Source of the DNA: a bacterium CPR1
GTDB taxonomy: Bacteria; Vulcanimicrobiota; Xenobia; Xenobiales; QWHO01
DNA length: 33,183 bases
Assembly: GCA_021404945.1 (NCBI GenBank)
Contig: QWHO01000046.1
Span: 1 to 33,183, forward strand
Direction: 5' to 3'
The notes beneath the pieces are model-generated. The model did not search any database and had not been told where the DNA came from. It saw only the letters and a list, made by a program, of their open reading frames with translations. The stretch's first letter is position 1. Each line of letters begins with the position of its first letter. This document shows positions 8,301 to 15,957 of this stretch, in pieces. Made by a program: the position numbers and the translations under genes.

Positions 8301-9785
8301 AGATTCGCACAGGCGGTCGGTGATCTGGCCGACTCCTTTTGCCAGGTCCTCGGCTGGTCTTCTGACCGGGCCCTGGGTTTTAGCTCCGTCTGGGGAAAAC
8401 TCGTTCATACCCACAGTTTGCAGGTCAAGATCCCCTCTCCCCTGCCATTCCTGGCCTGCCAGAGAGGAGCTCTGAGCCACCAGGACGTTGCCAACCTCCG
8501 TTTGTTGCTCGAGCAACTCGGCCAGGTGAGTCGTTTTTGCATCCTGATCAATACAGGTGAGCCCGCGTCCAACCGCGCCATCCTGGCCGAGGGACTCAGC
8601 GGCCTCCTCCCCACCACCCTGATTCTGCTGACTCCTGAAGACCTCGTAAGAATGGCTGGCAGCGAGAATCCTCTGTTCAGCCTGGTCGCAAGAATGCTCG
8701 AGCAGCTTGACCTGATGGCCATCTCGCCCTTCGTCACCGAAGGTCCCGTGCCGCCCTCGATGTTCTTCGGCCGGGAGGGCGAGCTCAAGGACGTCCTCCA
8801 CCGACTCGAGCACAGCAGTCTGGCCCTGGTGGGACCGCGTTCTATCGGTAAGACCTCCCTCTTGCACCGAGCGCTCGAAGTCCTGCAGCGTGGCGAGCTG
8901 GCCGTTTTCTATCTTGACTGCCACTCGCTGGCCCGAGGCTCGGACTTCTTGCTGGGTCTGGCCGCCGAGCACCTGAGTGACTGGGAGCCCCGGATGAGCT
9001 TCCCGGCCATCCTGATGGAGCTTCAGCATCGCTTCGGTGGACGCCAGGTCCTTTTGATCCTCGACGAGATCGACCCTCTGCTCACGAACGACCAGGTCAA
9101 CTCCGAATTTCTCGCTCGGGCGTTCCGCCAGGCAGCCAGCGAGGGAAAGGCCCGCTTCCTCTTGTGCGGCGATAGGGCTCTGCACCAGCGTCTGCACCAG
9201 GCCGACTCGGCTTTCTGCAACCTTGCCTATCCGGTGAGACTTGCTTTCTTGCCGCCCAGCGAGGCCTCGGCACTCATTCTGGAGCCGCTCGAGCAGATGC
9301 AGGTCCGCTTTGAGAACCGCCAGGAGGCGCTCGACCTGCTGCTTTTCGTGACCGCAGGGCACCCCAACCTGATCCAGAGAGCCTGCCGCGCTCTGGTGGC
9401 CAGTCTGAGCCGGTCCAAAACGCGACAGGTCGACCGCGACCTTCTGGAAGAGGTTCTCAAGGACAATCGCTTCGGGGAAGAGTATCTGGCGACCCTGTGG
9501 GGCTCGAGTGGAACGAAGGAAAGACTCGTCTCACTGGCAATCGAGCCGGACGAGGAATTGACCGCCCAGGATCTGCACGGCCGGCTCGAGCTGGATTTCA
9601 AGGTCGATCTGGCCATGCCAGAGCTGCTGGAAAGCCTGGAAAATCTCTGCTTCTGCGGAATTCTGGAGAGACGGGGCTCGCGGTTCCGGTTCGCCATCCG
9701 CTCCTTCCCTGAGCTGGTGCGCCACTTGATGGACGTGCACGAGGGCGTGGAGCAGTTTCGGACAGGGCTGCTCAAGGGGGTCTGA
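5394..9785 (+). CDS. Giant tubulin-like protein with C-terminal AAA-type ATPase
   Basis: 1463 residues, starting at a GTG overlapping the tatD stop. The N-terminus (FLLGLGGLGSRLV, residues 5-17) is a Rossmann-like glycine motif as in FtsZ/tubulin T1. GSLAGGTASVLL (131-142) resembles the tubulin signature GGGTGSG (T4) in degenerate form. Together these suggest the bacterial tubulin-like group (Pfam Tubulin_2 type). The middle (about 300-1080) is largely helical with Glu/Leu-rich segments and no recognised domain. From about 1123 there is an ATPase: FFGREGEL, Walker A GPRSIGKTS (1147-1155) and Walker B LLILDEIDP (Asp1224), then a winged-helix-like tail. There is no signal peptide or membrane span, so it is probably cytoplasmic. 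The fold call rests on motifs only. A nucleotide-driven assembly or conformational machine is inference. Confidence 0.65.
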   Translation: MSGHFLLGLGGLGSRLVGQSSQLLAGRSGSGRLITALIDSDKAALNALAENPCQTYLLGAQPAEKLLLNPGQWERSVPPGVQPELRRVGSGSIRMLGRLIYLTHYRSLREWLGPVLLELGQTGSIRVTLVGSLAGGTASVLLCELPFLLRHLSQELTATVPLTIEAMVLGSARPARHERGGSNPYATLIELNHWQASDTVYRLQVPGEADWEWSAPPFEQILLFSCRDLEDAREHEALSLQVTACLGLPLWPAYTALAEEVSRRQAAFWGQTDERGNPVAFFSLGNASLSLPFDEIRTALASRILARLVERWQQQITRQSERPETPRAALDFLHREALARHVFVEELGRAAGGPGAFRQNRELATLREELERKPSQGPALVARLRTLEGLFLTTLGEGQPDGLFGRVTERGSELVARGTKALSEEVNSFFRSDRPLGYAAYLEQLSDALGDRLRSLYEEMSQLELDELRLSQEKEQLLRQAEAEAVGVLDRVFRRKRTSSPTGPLAELTDRYYQCRLDLHIHREAWNAFQELLLLVERLRSEVRTVYDYLEQMSTLLKDRHNQALGQIFSMPGEVLISRSEVDEYLVDRAAGDQVEMAAGWVREVLQLELPELPHHFKPGEAAQAMILAVGQRLEGLEGIDALGKFYQCYQGPAAEAQLEQLLARARPTLQPRRQIEDWTSQEAFLVALHSGTGEESPAHQKLTAFLLGQGLNLSIVPFLSRDRLVFLRLVGGFPLRALELTFLRQAYLSELQGSRIAPHCRTDVRWRALSRPSGDEVERLWESLAVAVRLGHLETGDFLNSPRCPDLTSVLACQALYDEVEEGLLTEGNLLKGLGRWQQEWIEDQGVEAFLGQLEIPDDQTLLGRELHEPLRRAASRLRQQMEGCWAEWEAVIAGYLSHSPTVTEADLVEIPAGFRAWAMSRFQQVHPADRVTFQAATGALEVRQAGDRAHLEAACRRLVESQTADQERFAQAVGDLADSFCQVLGWSSDRALGFSSVWGKLVHTHSLQVKIPSPLPFLACQRGALSHQDVANLRLLLEQLGQVSRFCILINTGEPASNRAILAEGLSGLLPTTLILLTPEDLVRMAGSENPLFSLVARMLEQLDLMAISPFVTEGPVPPSMFFGREGELKDVLHRLEHSSLALVGPRSIGKTSLLHRALEVLQRGELAVFYLDCHSLARGSDFLLGLAAEHLSDWEPRMSFPAILMELQHRFGGRQVLLILDEIDPLLTNDQVNSEFLARAFRQAASEGKARFLLCGDRALHQRLHQADSAFCNLAYPVRLAFLPPSEASALILEPLEQMQVRFENRQEALDLLLFVTAGHPNLIQRACRALVASLSRSKTRQVDRDLLEEVLKDNRFGEEYLATLWGSSGTKERLVSLAIEPDEELTAQDLHGRLELDFKVDLAMPELLESLENLCFCGILERRGSRFRFAIRSFPELVRHLMDVHEGVEQFRTGLLKGV

Positions 9786-9876
9786 CTCCCTGCAGAGGAA
9801 CTCCTATCCGGTCGTAGAATCTGCAGCGGCATTTTGCCAGTGCAATTTGCGCACGTGACTTGGAGGAGAAACCAGA

Positions 9877-10488
9877 ATGAAATTCCGCACGAAGTTCGTA
9901 GCGGTGGCCTTAGGGGTCCTGAGCGCTATCTTGCTCAACGCCTCTTCGAGTCAGGCCGCCACCACCTGGGACGCGGTGAAAAAGAAGATCGAAGGCTGCA
10001 AGGACTACTCTTTGACCTATGGCTACGTCGGCCCCAAGGGCAAGTTCAATTTCGAGTATGTCTTTGTCGCGTCTCCCATGAAGATCCGCACCAAGATTCT
10101 CCGTGGCAGCGACCGCAATGTCGGAACCGTTACGGTTTACGACAAGGATAAGGACGCCAACACGGTGGCCTACCGAGTGGGCTCTTCGCAGCTCAAGCGC
10201 AGCCTCGACCACAAAGACGTGACCGGCACCGCTTTCTATCAGGGCGTTTACACCCTGGTGCTCAGCAACGTGAAGGGCGCCACCCCCAAGGTGAGCGCAG
10301 GTGAGACCATGAAGGGGAAAGCCACCACGCTGTTCGAGTTCAACGTGGGCGCGGGTGGCACATACAAGATCTGGGCCACCGACGATGGCGACATCGTGCA
10401 GACTCAGAAGATCGAAGGCGCCAAGGTGACCGAGGAGCGCAAGTTCAGCGAGATCAAGTGGAACTCGAATCCCAGCACCAGCTGGTAG
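9877..10488 (+). CDS. Secreted protein, possibly LolA-like/outer-membrane lipoprotein-sorting fold
   Basis: 203 residues with a clean signal peptide (FVAVALGVLSAILLNASSSQA, cut before ATTWD). The mature part begins WDAVKKKIEGCKDYSLTYGY, followed by alternating beta strands (FEYVFVASPMKIRTKIL, TVTVYDKDKD, YKIWATDDGDIVQTQKI). The order of one helix, a concave sheet and a repeated lysine-rich strand pattern resembles periplasmic LolA/RseB/DUF1571-type proteins. That assignment is tentative and no catalytic residues are seen. A strong Shine-Dalgarno (GGAGGAG) lies 8 nt before the ATG. It is separated from the upstream giant gene by 91 bp and closed by a strong terminator at 10599, so it is probably its own unit. 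Confidence 0.7.
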   Translation: MKFRTKFVAVALGVLSAILLNASSSQAATTWDAVKKKIEGCKDYSLTYGYVGPKGKFNFEYVFVASPMKIRTKILRGSDRNVGTVTVYDKDKDANTVAYRVGSSQLKRSLDHKDVTGTAFYQGVYTLVLSNVKGATPKVSAGETMKGKATTLFEFNVGAGGTYKIWATDDGDIVQTQKIEGAKVTEERKFSEIKWNSNPSTSW

Positions 10489-10598
10489 GTCAGCTCGAAT
10501 CGAGTCCGTTGAAAGTGACGTGCTGCATGAAATGAAGGTCTGGCCGTAATTTTTCGCCAGTAGACTTTCTTTCAGCACGCAACGCTGGATCGCTAAGT

Positions 10599-10645
10599 CA
10601 TTGCAGGCCCGCTCTGGCGGGCCTGCAATGTTTCTGTTCTGTTCT
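10599..10645 (+). terminator. Rho-independent terminator
   Basis: A perfect 14-bp stem (10599-10612 with 10617-10630, loop TCTG) is followed by the T-rich run TTTCTGTTCTGTTCTT on the + strand. It ends transcription of the secreted protein gene. Confidence 0.88.
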
Positions 10646-10670
10646 TGCTCTCCTGGGACCGATTCGATGA

Positions 10671-11150
10671 TTACCCGGTGATCAGCTCGGCGTCGTGCGC
10701 CGACTCGGCTGCCTCGGCTGCGGCCGGGGCGGCCGTCTGGGCTGGGGCCGGCGCGGGGCGACTGGCCGTGGTGGCGGCAGGTCGGCGGCGCGCCGAAGGC
10801 GGTGGCGGAGGGGGAGGGGCCTCTTCTATCGGCTCCGGCTCCACCTCCATCTCCAAGCCCTCATGATCGACCCACTCGTAGCGATCGAACCAGGCCAGTG
10901 AAGGAAGCGTGATCTCGAGGTCCTGGAGAAAGCCAACGTAAACGACGGCCCCTACGACCCCCCAGTTGAGACCCACAAGCATCAACAGGGGGAGCTGGGG
11001 GCCCAGGCTCTCACCGGTCAGCACGAATCCCAGCCCGCCCAGCAGCGCTCCCAGCAGCGCACCGAGCCCCACCATGCGGTTGCAGAAAAGACCCATCAGA
11101 GCCTTGAGAGCCTGGGATTCGGAGGCCAGCATCTGCAATCGGGTCGTCAT
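10671..11150 (-). CDS. Membrane protein with Pro/Ala-rich C-terminal tail
   Basis: 159 residues. After about 25 N-terminal residues there are two hydrophobic helices (about 27-46, GLGALLGALLGGLGFVL; and 53-75, LPLLMLVGLNWGVVGAVVYVGF). A conserved-looking acidic stretch follows, then a low-complexity tail with PPPPPPP and repeated PA/AE. The tail is unstructured by composition. No family recognised. It stands alone on -, with a 250-bp upstream gap. The codon pattern matches its neighbours. Confidence 0.6.
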   Translation of the reverse strand: MTTRLQMLASESQALKALMGLFCNRMVGLGALLGALLGGLGFVLTGESLGPQLPLLMLVGLNWGVVGAVVYVGFLQDLEITLPSLAWFDRYEWVDHEGLEMEVEPEPIEEAPPPPPPPSARRRPAATTASRPAPAPAQTAAPAAAEAAESAHDAELITG

Positions 11151-11405
11151 CAGCCTCAGGATAGCATCCGGCTGCCCGGTATTAACGCGGCTATTGTTTC
11201 GGAATCCTAAACGATGTAAACCCGATGTTAACCGGCAGTTAATCTAAAGTGCAAGGCCTTTGCTCTTGCACTTTACAACGCGCTGGAACGCAGTTCCGGC
11301 GCGTTCGTTAGATTGTGCCAATGTGCAAGACCAAAGTGCGAGCGCATTAGTATGGAGGCGACCCCGAAGGAGAGGCAAAACCTTCAGAACGTAACGCTCA
11401 ACACA
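11151..11405. other. Intergenic region with two strong hairpins
   Basis: No gene is seen. It contains an 11-bp perfect stem (11245-11255 with 11265-11275, loop GCCTTTGCT), directly followed by a 13-bp stem (11277-11289 with 11293-11305, 3-nt loop, one G-T pair) and a weaker 7-bp pairing near 11320-11347. Upstream on + are the near repeats GATGTAAAC / GATGTTAAC / CAGTTAAT (11213-11242). On the - strand TTGCAC-18-TAACAT (about 11270 down to 11225) could be a promoter for the membrane protein. There is no poly-T after the hairpins on either strand, so they are not classic terminators. A small RNA or a 5' leader is possible. Confidence 0.4.
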
Positions 11406-11852
11406 CTAGAGTAATGCGAGGCAGGCCTTCAGGAAGGCCTCAGGGTCGGGCTCGCGGCCCGAGCCGAACTCCCCAAAATTGCTGTGCTCGCCGTGGGTGG
11501 ACCACTCGCAATGCATCATGGTAGGATTTCCATCCAGGTCTTCACCCAATTCCAGCACGAAGTACCGTACCTGGTCCCCTCGCACAACGGCCGCAGCCAG
11601 GATGGCCTCGGGGGGAAAGCGGGCCGGGGGCATGGTGATCAGCACGACCTTGTCCTGGCCCACCTCGCGCAACTCGGTGCTCAAACCCCTGGGAGAGATC
11701 GGGCGGGGGTTGTCATCCCCTACCCGTTCCCAGATCAAGCCGATCCAGCCCGGGTCTTCAGCCGCCAGCAGGAACTTGGCGGGGGAGCTGAGCGCCAGAT
11801 GGGGCAGAACCCGATGCGCAAATTGATAATGCTGGTCGCGTGGGCGGCTCAC
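11406..11852 (-). CDS. Unknown protein translationally coupled to hisS
   Basis: 148 residues from a GTG at 11852 that overlaps the hisS stop (GTGA). The longer frame up to 11948 lies inside hisS in another frame and reads as Arg/Pro-rich shadow sequence, so this start is preferred. The sequence (RDQHYQFAHRVLPHL, then KVVLITMPPARFPPEAILAAAVV, VRYFVLELGEDL, MMHCEWSTHGEHSNFG) looks like a small soluble alpha/beta domain with a conserved-looking HCEWSTHGEH stretch. No family recognised, and no signal peptide or membrane span. Coupling to histidyl-tRNA synthetase may be only positional. Confidence 0.65.
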   Translation of the reverse strand: MSRPRDQHYQFAHRVLPHLALSSPAKFLLAAEDPGWIGLIWERVGDDNPRPISPRGLSTELREVGQDKVVLITMPPARFPPEAILAAAVVRGDQVRYFVLELGEDLDGNPTMMHCEWSTHGEHSNFGEFGSGREPDPEAFLKACLALL

Positions 11853-13153
11853 GCTGGCACCTTCTCCCGCCCGGTCAGCCAGTCTTGCAGGCCGAGCGTG
11901 ACCTGATGGCCGGTGGCCAGGGCTTTCACCTCGACCTGGGCGGGCCACAGGTAGGGGAATATCACGTGCGGGATCTCCTTGCGGTCAGCATAGCGAATCT
12001 GTTTGTCCAGCTTGGAAGGCTCGTGGAACACCTCGGCCGGGACGTTGGCGGCTCGCAACTGGCGAGCGATTTCGTTGGCCGCACCGCGATGCTCTTCGCC
12101 AGGGAGGACAACCAGAACCTCGGTGGGGCTCGACCGGGTGGGGTTCCAGCCTCCCTTGCTGAAGAGATAGGAGAGTAAGCGCGAGACCCCGATGGAAATG
12201 CCCACTCCGGGAAGCTTGCGCTTGATGAACTCGCTGGCCAGGTTCTCATAGCGCCCGCCCGAGCAAACGCTGCCCAGCGCCGGGTAGTCGGGCAAGACGG
12301 CCTCGTAAATGCTGCCGGTGTAGTAATCCAGGCCGCGCACAATGCCCAGATCGACCTCCAGGGTCTGGCCCAGGTGGGCCAGTTGCGCGGCCACGAACTC
12401 GAGCTCGGCAAGACCCTCCTGCAATTGGGCCTCGTTCAGTCCGCAGGTCACGTCCCGGCAGCCGTCCATCCCGCGGACCTGGGCCAGGGCCAGGCAGCGC
12501 TCCACCTGCTTGGGGCTCAAGCCCTGCTCACCCAGAGTGCGGGCCACCACCTCGGGTCCCACCTTCTCAAGTTTGTCCACTTCGCGCAGGGCCGAGACCA
12601 CCTGCTCGCCCTCCAGGCCCAGGGCCCGGTAGAAGCCGAGCAAGACCTTGCGATTGTTGATCCGGATGCGGACCTGGATACCAAGACGCTGGAAGATCTC
12701 GGCGATGATCGCCGCCATTTCGGCATCAAAGTGGAGCGCCAGAGTGTCTTCGGAGATGACGTCAATGTCGGCTTGATAAAACTCTCGGAAACGGCCCTGG
12801 GCGGGCCGCTCGCCCCGCCAGACCTTCTGAATCTGATAGCGCTTGTAGGGAAAGCTTAGCTGGGGGTAGTTCTGGGCCACGTAGCGGGCTAGAGGCACGG
12901 TCAGGTCAAAGTGTAGCGCCAGCTCGCGTTTATCCGCCCCGGACTCGGCCGCCAAGCGCTCCAGGGCATAGATCTCCTTGCCCTCCACCCCCTTGGTTTG
13001 AAGCACCTCGACCCGTTCCACCGCCGCTGTCTCCAGCGAGGCGTAGCCATGGAGCTCGTAGACGCGGCGAATGGTATCCAGCACCTCCAGCTCCTTCAGG
13101 CGCTGGGCCGGAAGCCATTCAGGAAATCCGCTGATCGCACCGGGTTTGAGCAT
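11849..13153 (-). CDS. hisS: Histidyl-tRNA synthetase
   Basis: 434 residues from the ATG at 13153 (MLKPGAISGFPEWLP). The open frame extends to 13318, but the extra 55 residues are low-quality Arg/Pro sequence over an inverted repeat, and HisRS normally begins near here. Class II aminoacyl-tRNA synthetase motifs are present: LALHFDLTVPLARYV, then YQIQKVWRGERPAQGRFREFYQ (motif 2) and IVRGLDYYTGSIYEAVL (HisA motif). CSGGRYENLA, GVGISIGVSRL (motif 3) and a C-terminal anticodon-binding domain (VLVVLPGEEHRGAANEIA) follow. It attaches histidine to tRNA-His in the cytoplasm. No strong Shine-Dalgarno is visible. It lies downstream of the clostripain-like gene on the same strand, with a weak terminator between them. 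Confidence 0.95.
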   Translation of the reverse strand: MLKPGAISGFPEWLPAQRLKELEVLDTIRRVYELHGYASLETAAVERVEVLQTKGVEGKEIYALERLAAESGADKRELALHFDLTVPLARYVAQNYPQLSFPYKRYQIQKVWRGERPAQGRFREFYQADIDVISEDTLALHFDAEMAAIIAEIFQRLGIQVRIRINNRKVLLGFYRALGLEGEQVVSALREVDKLEKVGPEVVARTLGEQGLSPKQVERCLALAQVRGMDGCRDVTCGLNEAQLQEGLAELEFVAAQLAHLGQTLEVDLGIVRGLDYYTGSIYEAVLPDYPALGSVCSGGRYENLASEFIKRKLPGVGISIGVSRLLSYLFSKGGWNPTRSSPTEVLVVLPGEEHRGAANEIARQLRAANVPAEVFHEPSKLDKQIRYADRKEIPHVIFPYLWPAQVEVKALATGHQVTLGLQDWLTGREKVPA

Positions 13154-13273
13154 TGCGGGGCGTTCGTCAGGGGCCCGGGGTGAACCTGCGACGTCGCGGA
13201 ACGTCAGGGACCTACGAGCCGCGAACTCCTCTCCCCGCTCTGGTATCGGCCTGACCGTTTCTTCAGGGCGGCG

Positions 13274-13318
13274 TTGGTGCGCCACGCCTGTCGCTTCGCG
13301 CCATGCCTGGCGCACCAA
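13274..13318. repeat. 11-bp perfect inverted repeat upstream of hisS
   Basis: TTGGTGCGCCA at 13274-13284 and TGGCGCACCAA at 13308-13318 pair perfectly around a 23-nt loop that can itself fold weakly. It lies in the 209-bp gap between the protease stop and the hisS start, immediately 3' (on -) of the terminator-like hairpin at 13324-13349. It could be a second terminator arm or a hisS leader structure. No T-box motifs are seen. Confidence 0.45.
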
Positions 13319-13349
13319 AGAGGAAGCCCCCGACCCGGGCCGGGGGCTT
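13316..13349 (-). terminator. Weak intrinsic terminator of the C11 protease gene
   Basis: A 9-bp GC stem (13324-13332 with 13341-13349, loop ACCCGGGC) lies 14 nt past the protease stop on -, followed only by CCTCTTT. The tail is poor in T, so efficiency is doubtful. Confidence 0.5.
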
Positions 13350-13362
13350 CTGCCTTGAAGGG

Positions 13363-15264
13363 TCAGGCCGCGATGGCCTGTTGGGGTTGAGGCTGAGCGG
13401 TCGGCGGTGCGGCCGGAGGCGCCGCCTGGGGCGGCGGCAAGGCCGGTTTGTATGTGGCTGCAGCGGCCAGCTTCTCATCCACCGTGCGATTGCGGTTCTG
13501 GTGACTGTTGACGATGGCTTTCCCGGTGTTCACGGCGATGCGACCCAGCGCCAGGGCCAGCACGCCTTGCGAAACGACCTGAAGAGCCGGGTTCATCGTG
13601 CCTGTGAGCAGAGCGCCGCAGGTCAGGGCGGTGCCCACGCCGATGGCCGTGTCGATGGCCCCGTCTACGATGAGATGACGCCGATTGGCAGTCGGTGAAT
13701 CGTCGCGGCGGATGCCTTCGACGATCTTGCTGACCCCCGAGTGGGTACGCAGCGCCGCTCCCACGGCTCCGGCAGCCACGGCCACCACGCCGGGAATGGG
13801 CAAGAGATACGGGAAGCTCATCAGCGGATACCAGTTCAGGCCTGCGGCTGCAGTGGCGCCCGCAGCCGCGTCCAGGGCAAACTCATAGCCGTAGAAACGG
13901 GAGATCTGCCCGAAGCTCATCATGCTGCGCGATAGCTTGGGATAGCGGCCGAGCAGGTCGTCATCCTTGGCGATCGACTTGAGCATCTTCTCCCAGTTGG
14001 AGTTGTTCGAGCCGCCGGCCCAGGTGGTGTTCTCGTAGCCGTGGGTGCCGCCCACGGGAACGCCTTCCACCGGGCTCTTGCCTTCGCGGTCAAAGCCATA
14101 GTCGGTGGGCAGGTAGGCCGACAGGCCCGTGGAGCCCTCCATCGAGCGACCCACCATCCCGTTCGTCACCGCATGGTGCTCGGCCACAACGGCGTTCCCA
14201 AGATGCTGCTTGATGGTCTCAGCCGCCTGGCGCACATCGGCTGGGAAGCGATCGTCCTTCGCCACAACCTTGGCGAAGTCTCCCAGGTCGCGGTAGTCGA
14301 CGTAGGGCTCGATGTGGGCCTCGATGTTGGCATAGTGTTGGGCCTGCTTGATATCCTTGCGCAACACGTCCACCAGCGAGGCATCCTGGCCAATCGCGGT
14401 GAGCATCTTGCCGGCGAAGTCCTCGCACGCGTTGCGGATTCCCTCGGCCTGAGAGAGGTCCACGGCCGCCTGGGTGGGGGTGAAGAGTGAGGCTCCGAAC
14501 TGATGCTTGGACTCGTAGACGAACAGTTGTGCGAGCTCTTCGGCGCTCAAATCGCGGCCTTTCTGGTAGGCCTGCTGGCAGTCTTCGATCACCTTGTGCT
14601 GGGGAGTGGTTCCGAATAGACCCGGAATGGGAATGCGCAGGCCTGCCTCCACTTCCTCTGAGCCGACCATGTATTTGGCCACGTTGCGATACTCATAGGC
14701 CACCTCGGCCTGGTTCATCAAGCAGGCGTTGAAGTTGATGACGTCCAACTTCTGTCCGGTGTTCTGCTGGGCGCGCTCGAGCGCGGCCGCCAGGTCCTTG
14801 TTCTGACAGATCGAGCCGGCCTCGTCATCGGTCAGGATGCCTTTGAAGCCTGCCCCGTGGTTCCACAGCACCAGCACGGTTTTCTCGGCTGGATAGGTGC
14901 GCATGCCCCACTCCACAAAGTCTTGCACCGACTGGGGGCTGCCCATGTCGACGTTGCCGCGGTTCTCAAACGAGCTCGTGCTGGCTCCCGTCGTAACCAG
15001 GCCGCGAACCACGTCCTCTTTCATCAAGCCGAGCTCGGCCACGATGTTGACGTTGTCGTCCGAGCCGACCTTGTCGAGCGAATTGAAGGAGTGCCTGGCC
15101 ATCGAGGAGAGGTTGTTCTTGCCGTCTATGAAGTAAAGCACGGTCAGGGCCTTCTTCTGCTGAGGCTTGGCGGTGCCGGTGGCGGCGGCGGGGAGGGGAG
15201 TAACCTGCATCGTCTGGTGGTTCCCTTCGCTAGCTGAATTTGCTCTTTTTTCTCTGAGGGACAT
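13363..15264 (-). CDS. Clostripain-like cysteine protease (peptidase C11) with C-terminal membrane segments
   Basis: Up to 633 residues from the ATG at 15264; an ATG at 15210 with a weak Shine-Dalgarno (AAGGGAA) is equally plausible. The C11 fold starts at KALTVLYFIDGKNNL. The catalytic dyad is visible: His136 in LVLWNHGAGFKG and Cys181 in VINFNACLMNQAEVAYEY. Family members cut after Arg or Lys and usually self-activate. The protease part runs to about 400. After about residue 445 come two long hydrophobic Ala/Gly-rich stretches (WYPLMSFPYLLPIPGVVAVA; VGTALTCGALLTGTM) and a Pro/Ala/Gln tail, suggesting membrane anchoring. No classical signal peptide is seen, so topology is unclear. Its 5' end faces the promoter of the structured RNA 120-180 bp away. 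Confidence 0.85.
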   Translation of the reverse strand: MSLREKRANSASEGNHQTMQVTPLPAAATGTAKPQQKKALTVLYFIDGKNNLSSMARHSFNSLDKVGSDDNVNIVAELGLMKEDVVRGLVTTGASTSSFENRGNVDMGSPQSVQDFVEWGMRTYPAEKTVLVLWNHGAGFKGILTDDEAGSICQNKDLAAALERAQQNTGQKLDVINFNACLMNQAEVAYEYRNVAKYMVGSEEVEAGLRIPIPGLFGTTPQHKVIEDCQQAYQKGRDLSAEELAQLFVYESKHQFGASLFTPTQAAVDLSQAEGIRNACEDFAGKMLTAIGQDASLVDVLRKDIKQAQHYANIEAHIEPYVDYRDLGDFAKVVAKDDRFPADVRQAAETIKQHLGNAVVAEHHAVTNGMVGRSMEGSTGLSAYLPTDYGFDREGKSPVEGVPVGGTHGYENTTWAGGSNNSNWEKMLKSIAKDDDLLGRYPKLSRSMMSFGQISRFYGYEFALDAAAGATAAAGLNWYPLMSFPYLLPIPGVVAVAAGAVGAALRTHSGVSKIVEGIRRDDSPTANRRHLIVDGAIDTAIGVGTALTCGALLTGTMNPALQVVSQGVLALALGRIAVNTGKAIVNSHQNRNRTVDEKLAAAATYKPALPPPQAAPPAAPPTAQPQPQQAIAA

Positions 15265-15386
15265 TATGCCGTTGCGGGCGAGCAGGTGGGTGAATGAGTT
15301 GTAAACGTCGGCCCAAACGCACGGAACAGGTCTGAAAGATTGATTCTATCGAATTCTGCACCTGTCGCTCGAACAAAAATTTGGGG

Positions 15387-15415
15387 TTGACACTCCTTTG
15401 GGGTCGGGCTATATT
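15387..15415 (+). promoter_or_regulatory. Near-consensus sigma70 promoter of the repeated structured RNA
   Basis: TTGACA at 15387-15392, exactly 17 bp, then TATATT at 15410-15415. A transcription start at about 15421-15423 is predicted. This is the best promoter match I see in the window. It points into the non-coding repeat region, as expected for a strongly expressed stable RNA. Confidence 0.85.
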
Positions 15416-15442
15416 GAGCCCCGTCGACGGCAACGTCGGCCG

Positions 15443-15699
15443 AGCCGGTGGGCGAGACAACCGGCGCTCCGGCGTAGCGATACAACCGGCGGGCTGCCAG
15501 AAACCGAGACCTGGCAGGGGTAACGTTCCTGACCACAGTGACGTCGCAGTATCTCGGCTGCGGTGAAAACCGAGGTGGGCCCGAGGCCCTTCCGGAATCG
15601 CGAGAAGAAGAAACGACGACGGTCGTTCTCCGGAGAGGGAAGAGTCGGGTAAAGCTCGATGAGGATGGAGTCGAGACCTGTTGGGCGCGAGCCCGACCG
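15443..15699 (+). repeat. Structured RNA unit 1
   Basis: Hairpin A at 15445-15464. Hairpin C 15494-15500/15511-15517 (CTGCCAG/CTGGCAG). Hairpin D 15553-15557/15570-15574. A variable hairpin AACGAC..GTCGTT at 15612-15627. Hairpin E 15655-15659/15671-15675 (CTCGA/TCGAG) with loop TGAGGATGGAG. It ends with a linker hairpin GGGC-GCGA-GCCC, a GNRA tetraloop, near 15683-15694. Sequence upstream of A (15421-15442) can form its own small stem. Confidence 0.75.
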
Positions 15700-15957
15700 C
15701 CCCGGTGAGCGAGAGAGCCGGCGCATCGGGGAGGCGTTAGACCCGGCGGGCTGTCAGGGACCGTAATCTGACAGGGGTAGCGTGCAGACCACAGGACGCC
15801 GCAATGCCTCGGTTGCGAGAACCCCGAGGTGGGCCTGGGACGAAGAACGGGACCGCGAGGTGTCAAGCACGATCTGATCGTGCCCCGGCGTAGTCGAACC
15901 AGGGTGGTTCGGTGTGGTTGGAGCCGAACGACGCTGGGCAGCCAGGCTGCCTCAGCC
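15700..15957 (+). repeat. Structured RNA unit 2
   Basis: Hairpin A 15702-15721. Hairpin C 15751-15757/15768-15774 (CTGTCAG/CTGACAG). Hairpin D 15807-15812/15824-15829 (CCTCGG/CCGAGG). A variable perfect 7-bp hairpin GCACGAT-CTG-ATCGTGC (about 15867-15883). Hairpin E 15907-15912/15924-15929 (GTTCGG/CCGAAC) with loop TGTGGTTGGAG. The linker hairpin is GGCAGC..GCTGCC before unit 3. Confidence 0.78.

Noticed and set aside
7983-9362. 459-codon open frame on - opposite the giant ATPase gene
   Set aside because: It is antisense to the Walker A/B region, Gln/Leu-rich and without motifs.
13154-13318. 55-residue N-terminal extension of hisS
   Set aside because: It overlaps a perfect inverted repeat, has noise-like composition, and the ATG at 13153 fits the family.
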